DNA of 35,910 nucleotides from CALGFH01 sp036003705 (GTDB taxonomy: Bacteria > Actinomycetota > CALGFH01). The stretch spans positions 1-35,910 of the forward strand of contig DASYSE010000028.1 in assembly GCA_036003705.1 (NCBI GenBank), read 5' to 3'. Under the pieces are notes generated by a model. It saw nothing but the letters and a program-made list of their open reading frames with translations, did no database searches and was not told the DNA's origin. A program made the position numbers and the translations under genes. Below, one piece after another: positions 1 to 6,984 of this stretch; position 1 is the first letter of the stretch; each line of letters opens with the position of its first letter.

Positions 1-197
1 TACCACTCTGCCTCCCCTCTGGTGGCGTGTCGGCGGAGGACGTCGCCCGCTGCCACCGAGCGTGCTACGTCCGGCTCGTTCCACTTCGACAGTATGGGCG
101 GGACTTTTGCACTCGACGGGTCCGGCTGTCCAGTGGACAAATTGCCCGGGTGCCCCAACGGATCCCCAACGTGGCTGGAATACGCCTAGTGGCCTGC

Positions 198-206
198 TGT
201 TATCCT
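198..206 (+). promoter_or_regulatory. Putative extended -10 promoter of leuS
   Basis: TGT-TATCCT fits an extended -10 (TGn followed by TAnnnT) and lies 60 bases before the leuS GTG. No good -35 hexamer is seen upstream, which is usual for extended -10 promoters. Nothing else in bases 1-266 could be assigned: no gene, tRNA or T-box consensus was recognised. Sequence-pattern call only. Confidence 0.35.
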
Positions 207-266
207 TGTCGCAGGTGGCCGGAAGGCCCGTTCCCGCATGCCCATGAGCTTTCGAGGAGATTACCT

Positions 267-2717
267 GTGGACCCCGAGCGCTACGACCCCCAACAGGTGG
301 AGCCCAAGTGGGTTGCGGCCTGGGAGGAGCTGGCGCTCTACCGGGCCGACGAGAGCGACGGAGGCAGGCCGCGCTTCTACGCCCTCGACATGTTCCCCTA
401 CCCGTCAGGCGACCTGCACATGGGCCACCTGGAGGCATTCTCGGGGGGTGACGTGATCGCCAGGCTCAAGCGCATGCAGGGCCACAACGTGCTGCACCCG
501 ATCGGCTGGGACGCGTTCGGCCTGCCGGCCGAGAACGCCGCCATCAAGCGGGGCGCCCACCCCAACATGTGGACCCACCAGAACATCGACACCCAGCGGG
601 CGACCTTCCACCGGCTCGGGGTGTCGTTCGACTGGTCGCGGACGCTCAACACCTGCGACCCGGACTACTACCGCTGGACCCAGTGGCTGTTCCTGCGCTT
701 CTTCGAGCGCGGCCTGGCCTACCGCAAGGCCTCCCCGGTCAACTGGTGCCCCAACGACCAGACCGTGCTGGCCAACGAGCAGGTGATCAACGGCCACTGC
801 GAGCGCTGCGACGCCCTGGTCGAGAAGCGCGACCTGACCCAGTGGTTCTTCAAGATCACCGACTACGCCCAGCGGCTGCTGGACGACATGGAGGAGCTCA
901 ACTGGAGCGACAAGGTCCTGACCATGCAGCGCAACTGGATCGGGCGCTCCACCGGGGCCGACGTCGACTTCCAGGTGGCCGAGACCGGCGAGACGGTGCG
1001 GGTGTTCACCACCAGGCCGGACACGCTGTTCGGGGCGACGTTCTTCGTGCTCGCACCCGAGCATCCGCTGGCCGAGCGGCTGGTCGCCGGCACCGAGCGG
1101 GAGCCCGAGTTCCGCGCCTTCCTGGAGCGGGTCGGCCGCGAGACCGAGATCGAGCGCCTGTCGACCGAGCGTGACAAGGAGGGCCTGTTCCTGGGCGCCC
1201 ACGCCGTCAACCCGGTGAACGGCGAGCTGATCCCGATCTGGGCGGCCGACTACGTGCTGCTGGAGTACGGCACCGGCGCGATCATGGCGGTGCCAGCCCA
1301 CGACCAGCGCGATCTGGACTTCGCCCGCAAGCACAAGCTGCCGGTCCGGGTGGTGGTGCAGCCAGCCGGGGAGGAGCCGCTGGATGGGGCCACCCTGCCC
1401 GAGGCCATGAGCCACGAGGGCGTGCTGGTCAACTCCGACGGCTACGACGGCCTGCCCGCGACCGAGGAGGCCATCCCGCGGATCACCGCCGACCTGGAGG
1501 CGCGCGGCCTCGGCGGCCCCGCGGTCAACTTCCGCCTGCGCGACTGGCTGCTGTCCAGGCAGCGCTACTGGGGCTGCCCGATCCCGATCGTGCACTGCCC
1601 GGCCTGTGGCGAGGTGCCGGTGCCGGACGAGCAGCTGCCCGTGCTCCTGCCCGAGGACATCACCGACTTCACGCCCAAGGGCCGCTCGCCCCTGGCCACC
1701 TCCGAGGCCTGGGTCAACGTCGACTGCCCCCGGTGCGGCGGCCCGGCCAGGCGCGAGACCGACACCATGGACACCTTCGTCGACTCGTCCTGGTACTTCC
1801 TGCGCTACACCGGCCTTGACCCCGACCGGCCGATGGACCCGGAGCGGGTGGCCAGGTGGATGCCGGTGCACCAGTACACCGGCGGCATCGAGCACGCCAT
1901 CCTGCACCTGCTGTACGCCCGCTTCTTCACCAAGGTGCTGTTCGACATGGGCCTTGTCGGCTTCCGCGAGCCGTTCACCTCGCTGCTCAACCAGGGGACG
2001 GTGGTGATGCACGGGTCGGCCATGTCGAAGTCGCGCGGCAACCTGGTCGAGCCGTCGGCGATCATCGACCGGCACGGTGCCGACGTCGCTCGGTTGACGA
2101 TCTTGTTCGCCGGTCCGTTCGAGGACGACGTCGACTGGGCCGACGTGTCCCCTGAGGGCATGGCCCGCTGGGTGCAGCGGGTCTGGCGGGCCGTCCACGC
2201 CGCCGTGGGCGAGCCGGAGGGCGGCGACGACCAGCGGCTGGTCCGGCTGGCCCACCGCACCACCGCCGCGGTCACCGACGACCTGGAGCGGTTCCGCTTC
2301 AACACCGCCATCTCCAAGCTGATGGTGCTCTCCAACGGTCTGGCCGACGCCGTCCGCGCGGGACGGGGCACCGCGGCCCAGCGGCGCGACGCCGCCCAGC
2401 GGCTGGTCCTGCTGCTGGCTCCGCTGGCCCCGTTCGTCACCGAGGAGCTGTGGCGGGTCCTCGGCAACCCCAGCTCGGTGCACCTGGAGGCCTGGCCTGG
2501 GTTCGATCCCGGCCTGGTCAGGCGCGAGCGGGTCACCTGCGTGCTCCAGGTCGACGGCAAGGTCCGCGACCGGATCGAGGTCGCACCCGACGCCCCCGAG
2601 GCCGAGCTGCGGGACGCCGCCCTGGCCTCCGAACGTGTCCGCGCCGCCCTCGGCGACCGCCAGGTTGTCCGGGTCGTGGTCGTACCGCCCAAGCTGGTCA
2701 ACCTGGTCACCGGCTGA
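267..2717 (+). CDS. leuS: Leucyl-tRNA synthetase
   Basis: Class I aminoacyl-tRNA synthetase that charges tRNA-Leu in the cytoplasm. At 816 residues it is close to family length. The HIGH signature is HMGH at residues 51-54, and the KMSKS loop is AMSKS at 585-589. The CP1 editing domain shows the threonine-rich TTRPDTLFGATFF near residue 248 and an AVPAHDQRDLDFA segment further on. Two Cys pairs in the connective region (CPNDQ and CERCD) could bind zinc. The end carries the anticodon-binding domain and the small C-terminal LeuRS domain (VLQVDGKVRDRIEV). The frame is open back to base 27, but GTG at 267 is preferred: GAGGAG lies 7 bases before it and homology begins at MDPERYDPQQVEPKW. It stands alone, followed by a repeat-filled intergenic region. 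Confidence 0.97.
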   Translation: MDPERYDPQQVEPKWVAAWEELALYRADESDGGRPRFYALDMFPYPSGDLHMGHLEAFSGGDVIARLKRMQGHNVLHPIGWDAFGLPAENAAIKRGAHPNMWTHQNIDTQRATFHRLGVSFDWSRTLNTCDPDYYRWTQWLFLRFFERGLAYRKASPVNWCPNDQTVLANEQVINGHCERCDALVEKRDLTQWFFKITDYAQRLLDDMEELNWSDKVLTMQRNWIGRSTGADVDFQVAETGETVRVFTTRPDTLFGATFFVLAPEHPLAERLVAGTEREPEFRAFLERVGRETEIERLSTERDKEGLFLGAHAVNPVNGELIPIWAADYVLLEYGTGAIMAVPAHDQRDLDFARKHKLPVRVVVQPAGEEPLDGATLPEAMSHEGVLVNSDGYDGLPATEEAIPRITADLEARGLGGPAVNFRLRDWLLSRQRYWGCPIPIVHCPACGEVPVPDEQLPVLLPEDITDFTPKGRSPLATSEAWVNVDCPRCGGPARRETDTMDTFVDSSWYFLRYTGLDPDRPMDPERVARWMPVHQYTGGIEHAILHLLYARFFTKVLFDMGLVGFREPFTSLLNQGTVVMHGSAMSKSRGNLVEPSAIIDRHGADVARLTILFAGPFEDDVDWADVSPEGMARWVQRVWRAVHAAVGEPEGGDDQRLVRLAHRTTAAVTDDLERFRFNTAISKLMVLSNGLADAVRAGRGTAAQRRDAAQRLVLLLAPLAPFVTEELWRVLGNPSSVHLEAWPGFDPGLVRRERVTCVLQVDGKVRDRIEVAPDAPEAELRDAALASERVRAALGDRQVVRVVVVPPKLVNLVTG

Positions 2718-2719
2718 GG

Positions 2720-2770
2720 AGCCGGGTCGCCCCGGCCCCCCGGCTGCCGGGTCGCCCCCGCCCCCAGCTA
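2720..2770 (+). repeat. Degenerate 25-bp tandem repeat with hairpin after leuS
   Basis: Two imperfect 25-base units beginning GCCGGGTCGCCCC lie at 2721-2745 and 2746-2770. Within the first, AGCCGGG (2720-2726) can pair with CCCGGCT (2739-2745) around a 12-base loop. It lies 3 bases after the leuS stop and could act as a terminator stem, but no T-run follows. The 25-base period is the same as in the array further downstream. Confidence 0.5.
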
Positions 2771-2803
2771 CCAGGGTCGGGTCCGCGACCGGGCCTCCGC
2801 GCG

Positions 2804-2980
2804 GCGGGTTGGTCCCGGGTCGGGACGCGGCGGGTTGGTCCCGGGTCGGGACGCGGCGGGTTGGGCCTGGTTGGCACGAGGCGGGTTGGGCCTGGTTGGC
2901 ACGAGGCGGGTTGGGCCTGGTTGGCACGAGGCGGGTTGGGCCTGGTTGGCACGAGGCGGGTTGGGCCCGGGTCGGGGCGC
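2804..2980 (+). repeat. Seven-unit 25/26-bp tandem repeat array
   Basis: Units begin with GCGGGTTGG at 2804, 2830, 2856, 2881, 2906, 2931 and 2956. The first two are 26 bases and end CCGGGTCGGGACGCG. The next four (2856-2955) are identical 25-mers ending CCTGGTTGGCACGAG. The last returns to the first type (CCCGGGTCGGGGCGC). The units abut directly without spacers. The array fills most of the 348-base gap between leuS and comEA. Frames through it are open, but no start or family similarity supports coding. It resembles a minisatellite (VNTR). Confidence 0.9.
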
Positions 2981-3065
2981 CGGGGGGTGTGGACAACTCG
3001 ATCCGGTGGGTGGCGGGCGGGGCTAGGTTCGCGCCTGTCGGAAGTCGCCAGCCGCGAGGAGCGCC

Positions 3066-3740
3066 ATGTCCCAGCCGCCCCCGTTCGTCCTGCCACCCGA
3101 CGGCCGCGCCGCCCGGTTGCGTGCCCTCCTCGCCGGCGCCGGCCGGCAGCGGGCCGCCGTCGCCGTGCTGGCGCTGGCCGCGCTGCTTGCTGCCGGCGCG
3201 GTCTGGGCCCGTGCGACGCCCCGGCTGACCGGCCCGCCCGCCGGTCCCGCCGAGGCGGCCCCGGCGGCACAGACCCTGCCCCGCGCGTCCCCCGACGACC
3301 CAGCCACCGGCCGGGTCGCCGTGCACGTCGCCGGACGGGTCCGCCGCCCCGGTCTGGTTCGGCTGGCCGCCGGCAGCCGGGTCCAGGACGCCATCCGGGC
3401 CGCCGGCGGCGTCACCGCAGGCGCCGACCTGGACGCCGTGAACCTGGCCCGCAAGCTCACCGATGGGGAGCAGGTCCGGGTCCCCGGTCACGGCGAACCG
3501 GTTCCCGCGCTCCCGCCGGCCGCCGGAGACGTCGGGGCCGGCCCGGCGATCCCGCTCGACCTCAACACGGCCACCGTCGAGCAGCTCGACACCCTCCCCG
3601 GTGTCGGCGAGGTCACCGCCGGTCGCATCGTGGCCTACCGCTCGGCCCATCCCTTCACCACCGTCGACGAGCTGCTCGAGGTCCCCGGCATCGGCCAGCG
3701 CCGCTTCGACCAGCTCAAGGACCTGGTGACCGTCGGTTGA
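3066..3740 (+). CDS. comEA: ComEA family DNA-binding competence protein
   Basis: Membrane-anchored DNA receptor that hands double-stranded DNA to the ComEC channel in transformable bacteria; 224 residues. A single membrane segment lies at about 30-47, followed by an Ala/Pro-rich linker, an SLBB domain (about 83-140, starting VAVHVAGRVRRPG) and a helix-hairpin-helix domain (about 164-222) with LNTAT, LPGVG (177-181) and VPGIG (206-210). GAGGAG lies 4 bases before the ATG. Its stop overlaps the probable TTG start of comEC, so the two are co-translated. The HhH and SLBB pair is diagnostic; whether this organism is naturally competent cannot be seen here. Confidence 0.93.
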   Translation: MSQPPPFVLPPDGRAARLRALLAGAGRQRAAVAVLALAALLAAGAVWARATPRLTGPPAGPAEAAPAAQTLPRASPDDPATGRVAVHVAGRVRRPGLVRLAAGSRVQDAIRAAGGVTAGADLDAVNLARKLTDGEQVRVPGHGEPVPALPPAAGDVGAGPAIPLDLNTATVEQLDTLPGVGEVTAGRIVAYRSAHPFTTVDELLEVPGIGQRRFDQLKDLVTVG

Positions 3741-5305
3741 CCGCGATCCAGCCTGCCGACCCCGATGTGGATGGCGTGGCCCTGGCGGCCGCCACCGCGG
3801 CCGGGGTCCTGGTCGGCACCCGGTTCGCCGTGGCTCCGGCCTGGGTCGCCGCAGCGCTCTGCCTTGCCGTGGCCTGCCTGGTGACCGGTCGCCAGTCGCG
3901 CGGCGGGGCCAGGCGCGGCCGCGGTTCCGCCGCCGGGATCCTCGTCCTCGGCACCCTGCTGGCCGCCGGGGCGGCCGCGGCCTCGGTGCGGGCGGCGGCG
4001 GTCCGGGGCGGGATGCTCCTCGGCCGGGTCGGGGAGCCCGAGCGCATCGAGATGGGCGGAACCGTCGCCGAGGAGCCGCGCCGGCTCCGCTACGGCGGCC
4101 ACTGGGTGGTCCTCACGATCGACCGCATCCAGTTCGACGGTCGAACCTGGCGAACCCGCGAACGCGCCGGCGTCGTGCTCGCCCCCACCCACCGAGCCAC
4201 CGAAGCTCGCCTGGGTACTGGCGGTGGCGAACGGCTGGCCGTCGGGGACCGGCTGGGGATCCACGCCTCGGTGGGAAGGGCGCGGTGGGCCGATCCGGTC
4301 GGCCGGCGGCCCCCGGTGGTCCTTCGCAACCCGCTGACGGGGTCGTGGGCTCCGGCCTCGTCCCCGATGCTCCGGGCCAGCGAGGCGGTACGGGCCGAGG
4401 CTCGCCGGCGGACGCTGGAGACCCTGGCCCCGGAACGGGCCGGCCTGCTCGTCGGCATGGCGCTCGGCGACACGTCGCTGCTGCCGCCGGAGCTGGACCG
4501 TGACTTCCGCGCAGCCGGGCTCACCCACCTGATGGCGGTCAGCGGCGCCAACGTAGCCGTGGTGCTCGCCGCCGGGCTCTGGCTGGCAGGGATGGCCGGC
4601 GCCGGCCGCCGTTCCCTGGCCGCCATCGGGATCGTGCTGGTGGTGCTGCTGGTCGTCGTCACCCGATGGGAGCCGAGCGTGCTCCGGGCCGGCGTGATGG
4701 CCGGCCTGGTGCTGCTCGGCGTGGCCACCGGTCGCGGCCCGGGCGGCCGCCGAGCCCTTTGCCTGGCCGTGGTGGTGCTGCTGCTGACCGACCCCGGACT
4801 GGCTGGCGCGCTCGGCTTCCAGCTCTCGGTCGCCGCGACGGCCGGCGTCCTGTGGTTCGGTCCGCCCGCCGCCAGGACCCTGCCGTGGTGGTTCCCGGAG
4901 CGGGCCCGGACGGCCGTCGGCGTCACCCTTGGCGCGCAGGCCGCCGCGGCCCCAGCCCTGGCCCTCACGCTCGGCCAGGCGTCGCTGGCCGGACTGCCGG
5001 CCAACCTGCTCGGCCTCCCCCTGGCGGGCGGACCGATGCTGCTCGGCGTGATCGTCGCGGCCACCGCCCCGGTCGCGCCATGGGTCGCGACCGTTCCCTG
5101 CCGCCTGGCCGACCCCTTCCTCATCGCCCTGATCGCGGTCGCCCGCTGGGCCGCCTCCCTGCCCGCCGGTTCGGTCACCCTCGACGGACCGACCCGCGCC
5201 GCCCCCGCTGCCGCCGTCGCCCTGCTCGTGCTCGCCATCGCCGTCCGCCGATGCCGGCGGTGCGCCGTCGGGCCACGCCCGCCGTCCCGGCTGGATCGGT
5301 GCTAG
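3737..5305 (+). CDS. comEC: ComEC/Rec2 family DNA translocation channel (short form)
   Basis: Polytopic membrane protein expected to form the channel through which single-stranded DNA enters; 522 residues. The N-terminal part has two to three hydrophobic segments and a DUF4131-like soluble region (about 80-200). The ComEC/Rec2 competence core follows, with HLMAVSGAN at about 264-272 and many leucine/alanine/valine membrane helices up to about residue 505. The C-terminal metallo-beta-lactamase-like domain of longer ComEC proteins is absent. The next 190 bases encode nothing like it in any frame, so this is not a simple frameshift. Shorter ComEC proteins are known in other actinobacteria. The start is inferred: TTG at 3737 overlaps the comEA TGA (TTGA), and no ATG or GTG fits. 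Confidence 0.88.
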   Translation: MTAIQPADPDVDGVALAAATAAGVLVGTRFAVAPAWVAAALCLAVACLVTGRQSRGGARRGRGSAAGILVLGTLLAAGAAAASVRAAAVRGGMLLGRVGEPERIEMGGTVAEEPRRLRYGGHWVVLTIDRIQFDGRTWRTRERAGVVLAPTHRATEARLGTGGGERLAVGDRLGIHASVGRARWADPVGRRPPVVLRNPLTGSWAPASSPMLRASEAVRAEARRRTLETLAPERAGLLVGMALGDTSLLPPELDRDFRAAGLTHLMAVSGANVAVVLAAGLWLAGMAGAGRRSLAAIGIVLVVLLVVVTRWEPSVLRAGVMAGLVLLGVATGRGPGGRRALCLAVVVLLLTDPGLAGALGFQLSVAATAGVLWFGPPAARTLPWWFPERARTAVGVTLGAQAAAAPALALTLGQASLAGLPANLLGLPLAGGPMLLGVIVAATAPVAPWVATVPCRLADPFLIALIAVARWAASLPAGSVTLDGPTRAAPAAAVALLVLAIAVRRCRRCAVGPRPPSRLDRC

Positions 5306-5451
5306 CACAGCCGTCAGGTATCCGGCGCCGCATCCATCGCCGAGCCATCCGTGCAGCCCTGGAGCTTGCGCCCGCAGACCATCGCCTACGGGCTCGCCGA
5401 CTCCCCGGTGGGGCAGCGCGGGAGTTCTTCCGCGGCTTCCGGTGAGGACCG

Positions 5452-5467
5452 GGCCGGCCTGCCGGCC
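5452..5467 (+). terminator. GC-rich hairpin between comEC and holA
   Basis: GGCCGG (5452-5457) and CCGGCC (5462-5467) form a perfect 6-bp stem with a CCTG loop, about 150 bases after comEC and before the holA promoter. There is no T-tract, so termination is only a possibility. The rest of 5306-5498 shows no gene. Confidence 0.25.
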
Positions 5468-5498
5468 GTCAGCCGGCGGAGTGGTCGTGGCGGCGGGG

Positions 5499-5504
5499 TA
5501 GCAT
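5499..5504 (+). promoter_or_regulatory. Putative -10 element giving a leaderless holA transcript
   Basis: TAGCAT fits the actinobacterial TAnnnT -10 motif. It ends 7 bases before ATG 5512, so transcription would be expected to start at or next to the A of the start codon. No clear -35 is seen. No ribosome-binding site precedes ATG 5512, which agrees with a leaderless message. Confidence 0.4.
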
Positions 5505-5511
5505 GCCGGGC

Positions 5512-6501
5512 ATGGCCGCTCGACCTGGTTCGGTTCCGGTGACGCTCGTGCTCGGTGAGGAGGAGCTGCTCGCGGAGCGCGCGGTGGCCGATGCGGTGGC
5601 GGCTGCCAAGGAGCGACTCGGGGCGGGCACGTCGGTGGAAGAGGTACGGGGTGGGGGGCTGCCTGACGGGTTCGCCATGGGGCTGGCCACCGCTTCGCTG
5701 TTCGGAGGCGGGCGGATCGTGGTGGTCCAGGAGGCGGACGGACTGGACGGGCCGGCCCGTGCGGCGGTGTTGGCGCTGGCGGCCGACCCGGATCCTTCGA
5801 CGGCGGTGGTGTTGCGGGCGGCAGCGCCCGGCCGGCAGGGGAAGTTCTTCAAGGACGTGCAGCGGCATGCCGCCACCGTGCTGGTGGCCAGGCTCAAGCC
5901 CTCCGAGCGGTCGAGCTGGTTGCGGGGCGAGGTGCGCCGGCTCGGCCGCAAGGCCGACGAGGCGGCGGTGGCCGCGCTGGTCGACACCGTCGGGCAGGAT
6001 CTACGGGAGCTGGCCGGCGCGGTCGCCAAGCTCCACGTCGCGGTGCCCCCGCCGGTGGTGCTGACCGCCGCGCACGTGACCGAGTTCCTGGCCCAGACGG
6101 CGGACCGGGGGATCTTCGAGCTGACCGACGCGGTGTTCGCGGCCGACGCGGCCACCGCGCTCGACCGGCTGGACGCGCTGATCGACCAGGGTGAGGACGC
6201 GATCCGGCTGCTCGGGTTCATCGCCAGCCAGCTGCGCCTGCTGCTGCGGGTCGCGGACCATCCGGAGCTGCCCAAGGCGCAGGTCGCCGGACTGCTCGGG
6301 GGCGGTGTCCGCGACTGGCAGGTCGACCGGGCCAGGCGGCAGCTCCGGCGCTTCCGCCCGGGCGACCTCCACCGGGCCCTGGACGTGATCGCCGAGGCCG
6401 ACGCGCAGATCCGCAACGGCAGCCCATCGCCGCGCCTGCTGCTGGAGCTCCTGATCGCCCGGCTCGCCGGGGCCGGCGCGGCGGCGGGAACCGGCCGTTG
6501 A
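5512..6501 (+). CDS. holA: DNA polymerase III subunit delta
   Basis: Clamp-loader subunit that opens the beta sliding clamp; about 329 residues, normal for the family. The N-terminal domain has VTLVLGEEELLAERA and SLFGGGRIVVVQEAD, the family's equivalent of LFxxxRLVVV. Further on are LRELAGAVAKLHV and FELTDAVFAADAATALDRLDAL, matching the middle and C-terminal collar domains. An in-frame ATG also occurs at 5503, but that lies inside the proposed -10 box, so 5512 is preferred. The order comEA-comEC-holA with convergent rpsT is the usual actinobacterial arrangement. The last 20 codons belong to a 63-bp unit that is repeated just after the stop. Confidence 0.92.
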   Translation: MAARPGSVPVTLVLGEEELLAERAVADAVAAAKERLGAGTSVEEVRGGGLPDGFAMGLATASLFGGGRIVVVQEADGLDGPARAAVLALAADPDPSTAVVLRAAAPGRQGKFFKDVQRHAATVLVARLKPSERSSWLRGEVRRLGRKADEAAVAALVDTVGQDLRELAGAVAKLHVAVPPPVVLTAAHVTEFLAQTADRGIFELTDAVFAADAATALDRLDALIDQGEDAIRLLGFIASQLRLLLRVADHPELPKAQVAGLLGGGVRDWQVDRARRQLRRFRPGDLHRALDVIAEADAQIRNGSPSPRLLLELLIARLAGAGAAAGTGR

Positions 6502-6566
6502 GGGCTGGAGCTCCTGATCGCCCGGCTCGCCGGGGCCGGCGCGGCGGCGGGAACCAGCCGCTGAGG
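6441..6566 (+). repeat. 63-bp tandem duplication of the holA 3' end
   Basis: Copy 1 (6441-6503) contains the last codons of holA plus its TGA. Copy 2 (6504-6566) follows directly and differs at two bases near its end (CCGGCCGTT versus CCAGCCGCT). Both carry an inverted repeat, CCCGGC-TC-GCCGGG. The second copy lies between the convergent holA and rpsT genes, ending 6 bases before the rpsT stop codon. It duplicates any terminator hairpin for the two genes. Confidence 0.93.
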
Positions 6567-6572
6567 GCGGGG

Positions 6573-6839
6573 CTACTGGCCCTGCTGGTTGACCGAGCGG
6601 GCCAGGCTCGCCTTGTGGTTGGCGGCGTTGTTCTTGTGGATGACGCCCTTGCTGACGGCCTTGTCGTAGGCGCGGGTGGCACGTCGGAGGGCGGTGTCCG
6701 CGGCCTCGCGGTCGCCGGCGGCGACGCTCTCGCGCACGCGGCGGGCGTAGGTCTTCAGGGCCGAACGGACCGACTTGTTTCGCAGCCGGGCCTGCTCGTT
6801 CTGCCGGTTGCGCTTGATCTGCGACTTGATGTTCGCCAA
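6573..6839 (-). CDS. rpsT: 30S ribosomal protein S20
   Basis: Primary 16S rRNA-binding protein of the small subunit; 88 residues, rich in Lys and Arg. The N-terminus ANIKSQIKRNRQNEQARLRN and the later VIHKNNAANHKASLA are typical of S20. The start is a TTG (6837-6839), because homology begins at (M)ANIKSQIKRN. AGGAG lies at 6849-6853 on the minus strand, 9 bases upstream. A longer in-frame ATG would add nine unrelated residues. It is transcribed divergently from lepA and convergently with holA, as in many actinobacteria. Confidence 0.95.
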   Translation of the reverse strand: MANIKSQIKRNRQNEQARLRNKSVRSALKTYARRVRESVAAGDREAADTALRRATRAYDKAVSKGVIHKNNAANHKASLARSVNQQGQ

Positions 6840-6858
6840 GAAAGGGCACTCCTGAACT

Positions 6859-6878
6859 GAATTCACGCGAATTCACGG
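6859..6878 (-). repeat. 10-bp direct repeat in the rpsT leader
   Basis: GAATTCACGC (6859-6868) is followed directly by GAATTCACGG (6869-6878), just upstream of the rpsT ribosome-binding site. It is AT-richer than its surroundings. Its role is unknown; a site in the S20 leader mRNA is conceivable but unsupported. Confidence 0.5.
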
Positions 6879-6889
6879 GGAACCGGGCG

Positions 6890-6919
6890 AGGCTAGCACA
6901 GGCGGTTGCTCCTGCTCAA
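6890..6919 (-). promoter_or_regulatory. Promoter of rpsT
   Basis: Read on the minus strand: TTGAGC (6914-6919), an 18-base spacer, and TAGCCT (6890-6895) preceded by TGC, an extended -10. Transcription should start near 6883, giving a leader of about 45 bases that carries the AGGAG site. Pattern-based. Confidence 0.55.
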
Positions 6920-6970
6920 CGCGCCGCCGCGACCGCACCGGGACGCGGAGAAGATCCAGGGACGGATCGA

Positions 6971-6976
6971 TACTAT
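6971..6976 (+). promoter_or_regulatory. Putative -10 element giving a leaderless lepA transcript
   Basis: TACTAT (TAnnnT) ends 8 bases before the lepA ATG at 6985. No convincing ribosome-binding site is present (only GGGCGG), so the message may be leaderless like that proposed for holA. A -35 box is not evident. Confidence 0.4.
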
Positions 6977-6984
6977 GGGCGGCC

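Noticed and set aside
1..266. T-box riboswitch or an upstream gene before leuS
   Set aside because: No T-box consensus (AGGGTGGNACCGCG) or antiterminator stem was found and no frame shows family similarity.
2804..2980. CRISPR array
   Set aside because: Units abut with no unique spacers and no cas genes are present; it is a simple tandem repeat.
405..3650. Very long open frame on the minus strand across leuS and comEA (over 1000 codons)
   Set aside because: It is a mirror of GC-rich codon structure in real genes; the product is low-complexity Gly/Arg/Gln/Val-rich with no recognisable domain.
5306..5498. Frameshifted MBL domain of comEC
   Set aside because: All forward frames after the stop lack an HxHxDH motif or hydrophobic strands, and the interval is too short for the domain.
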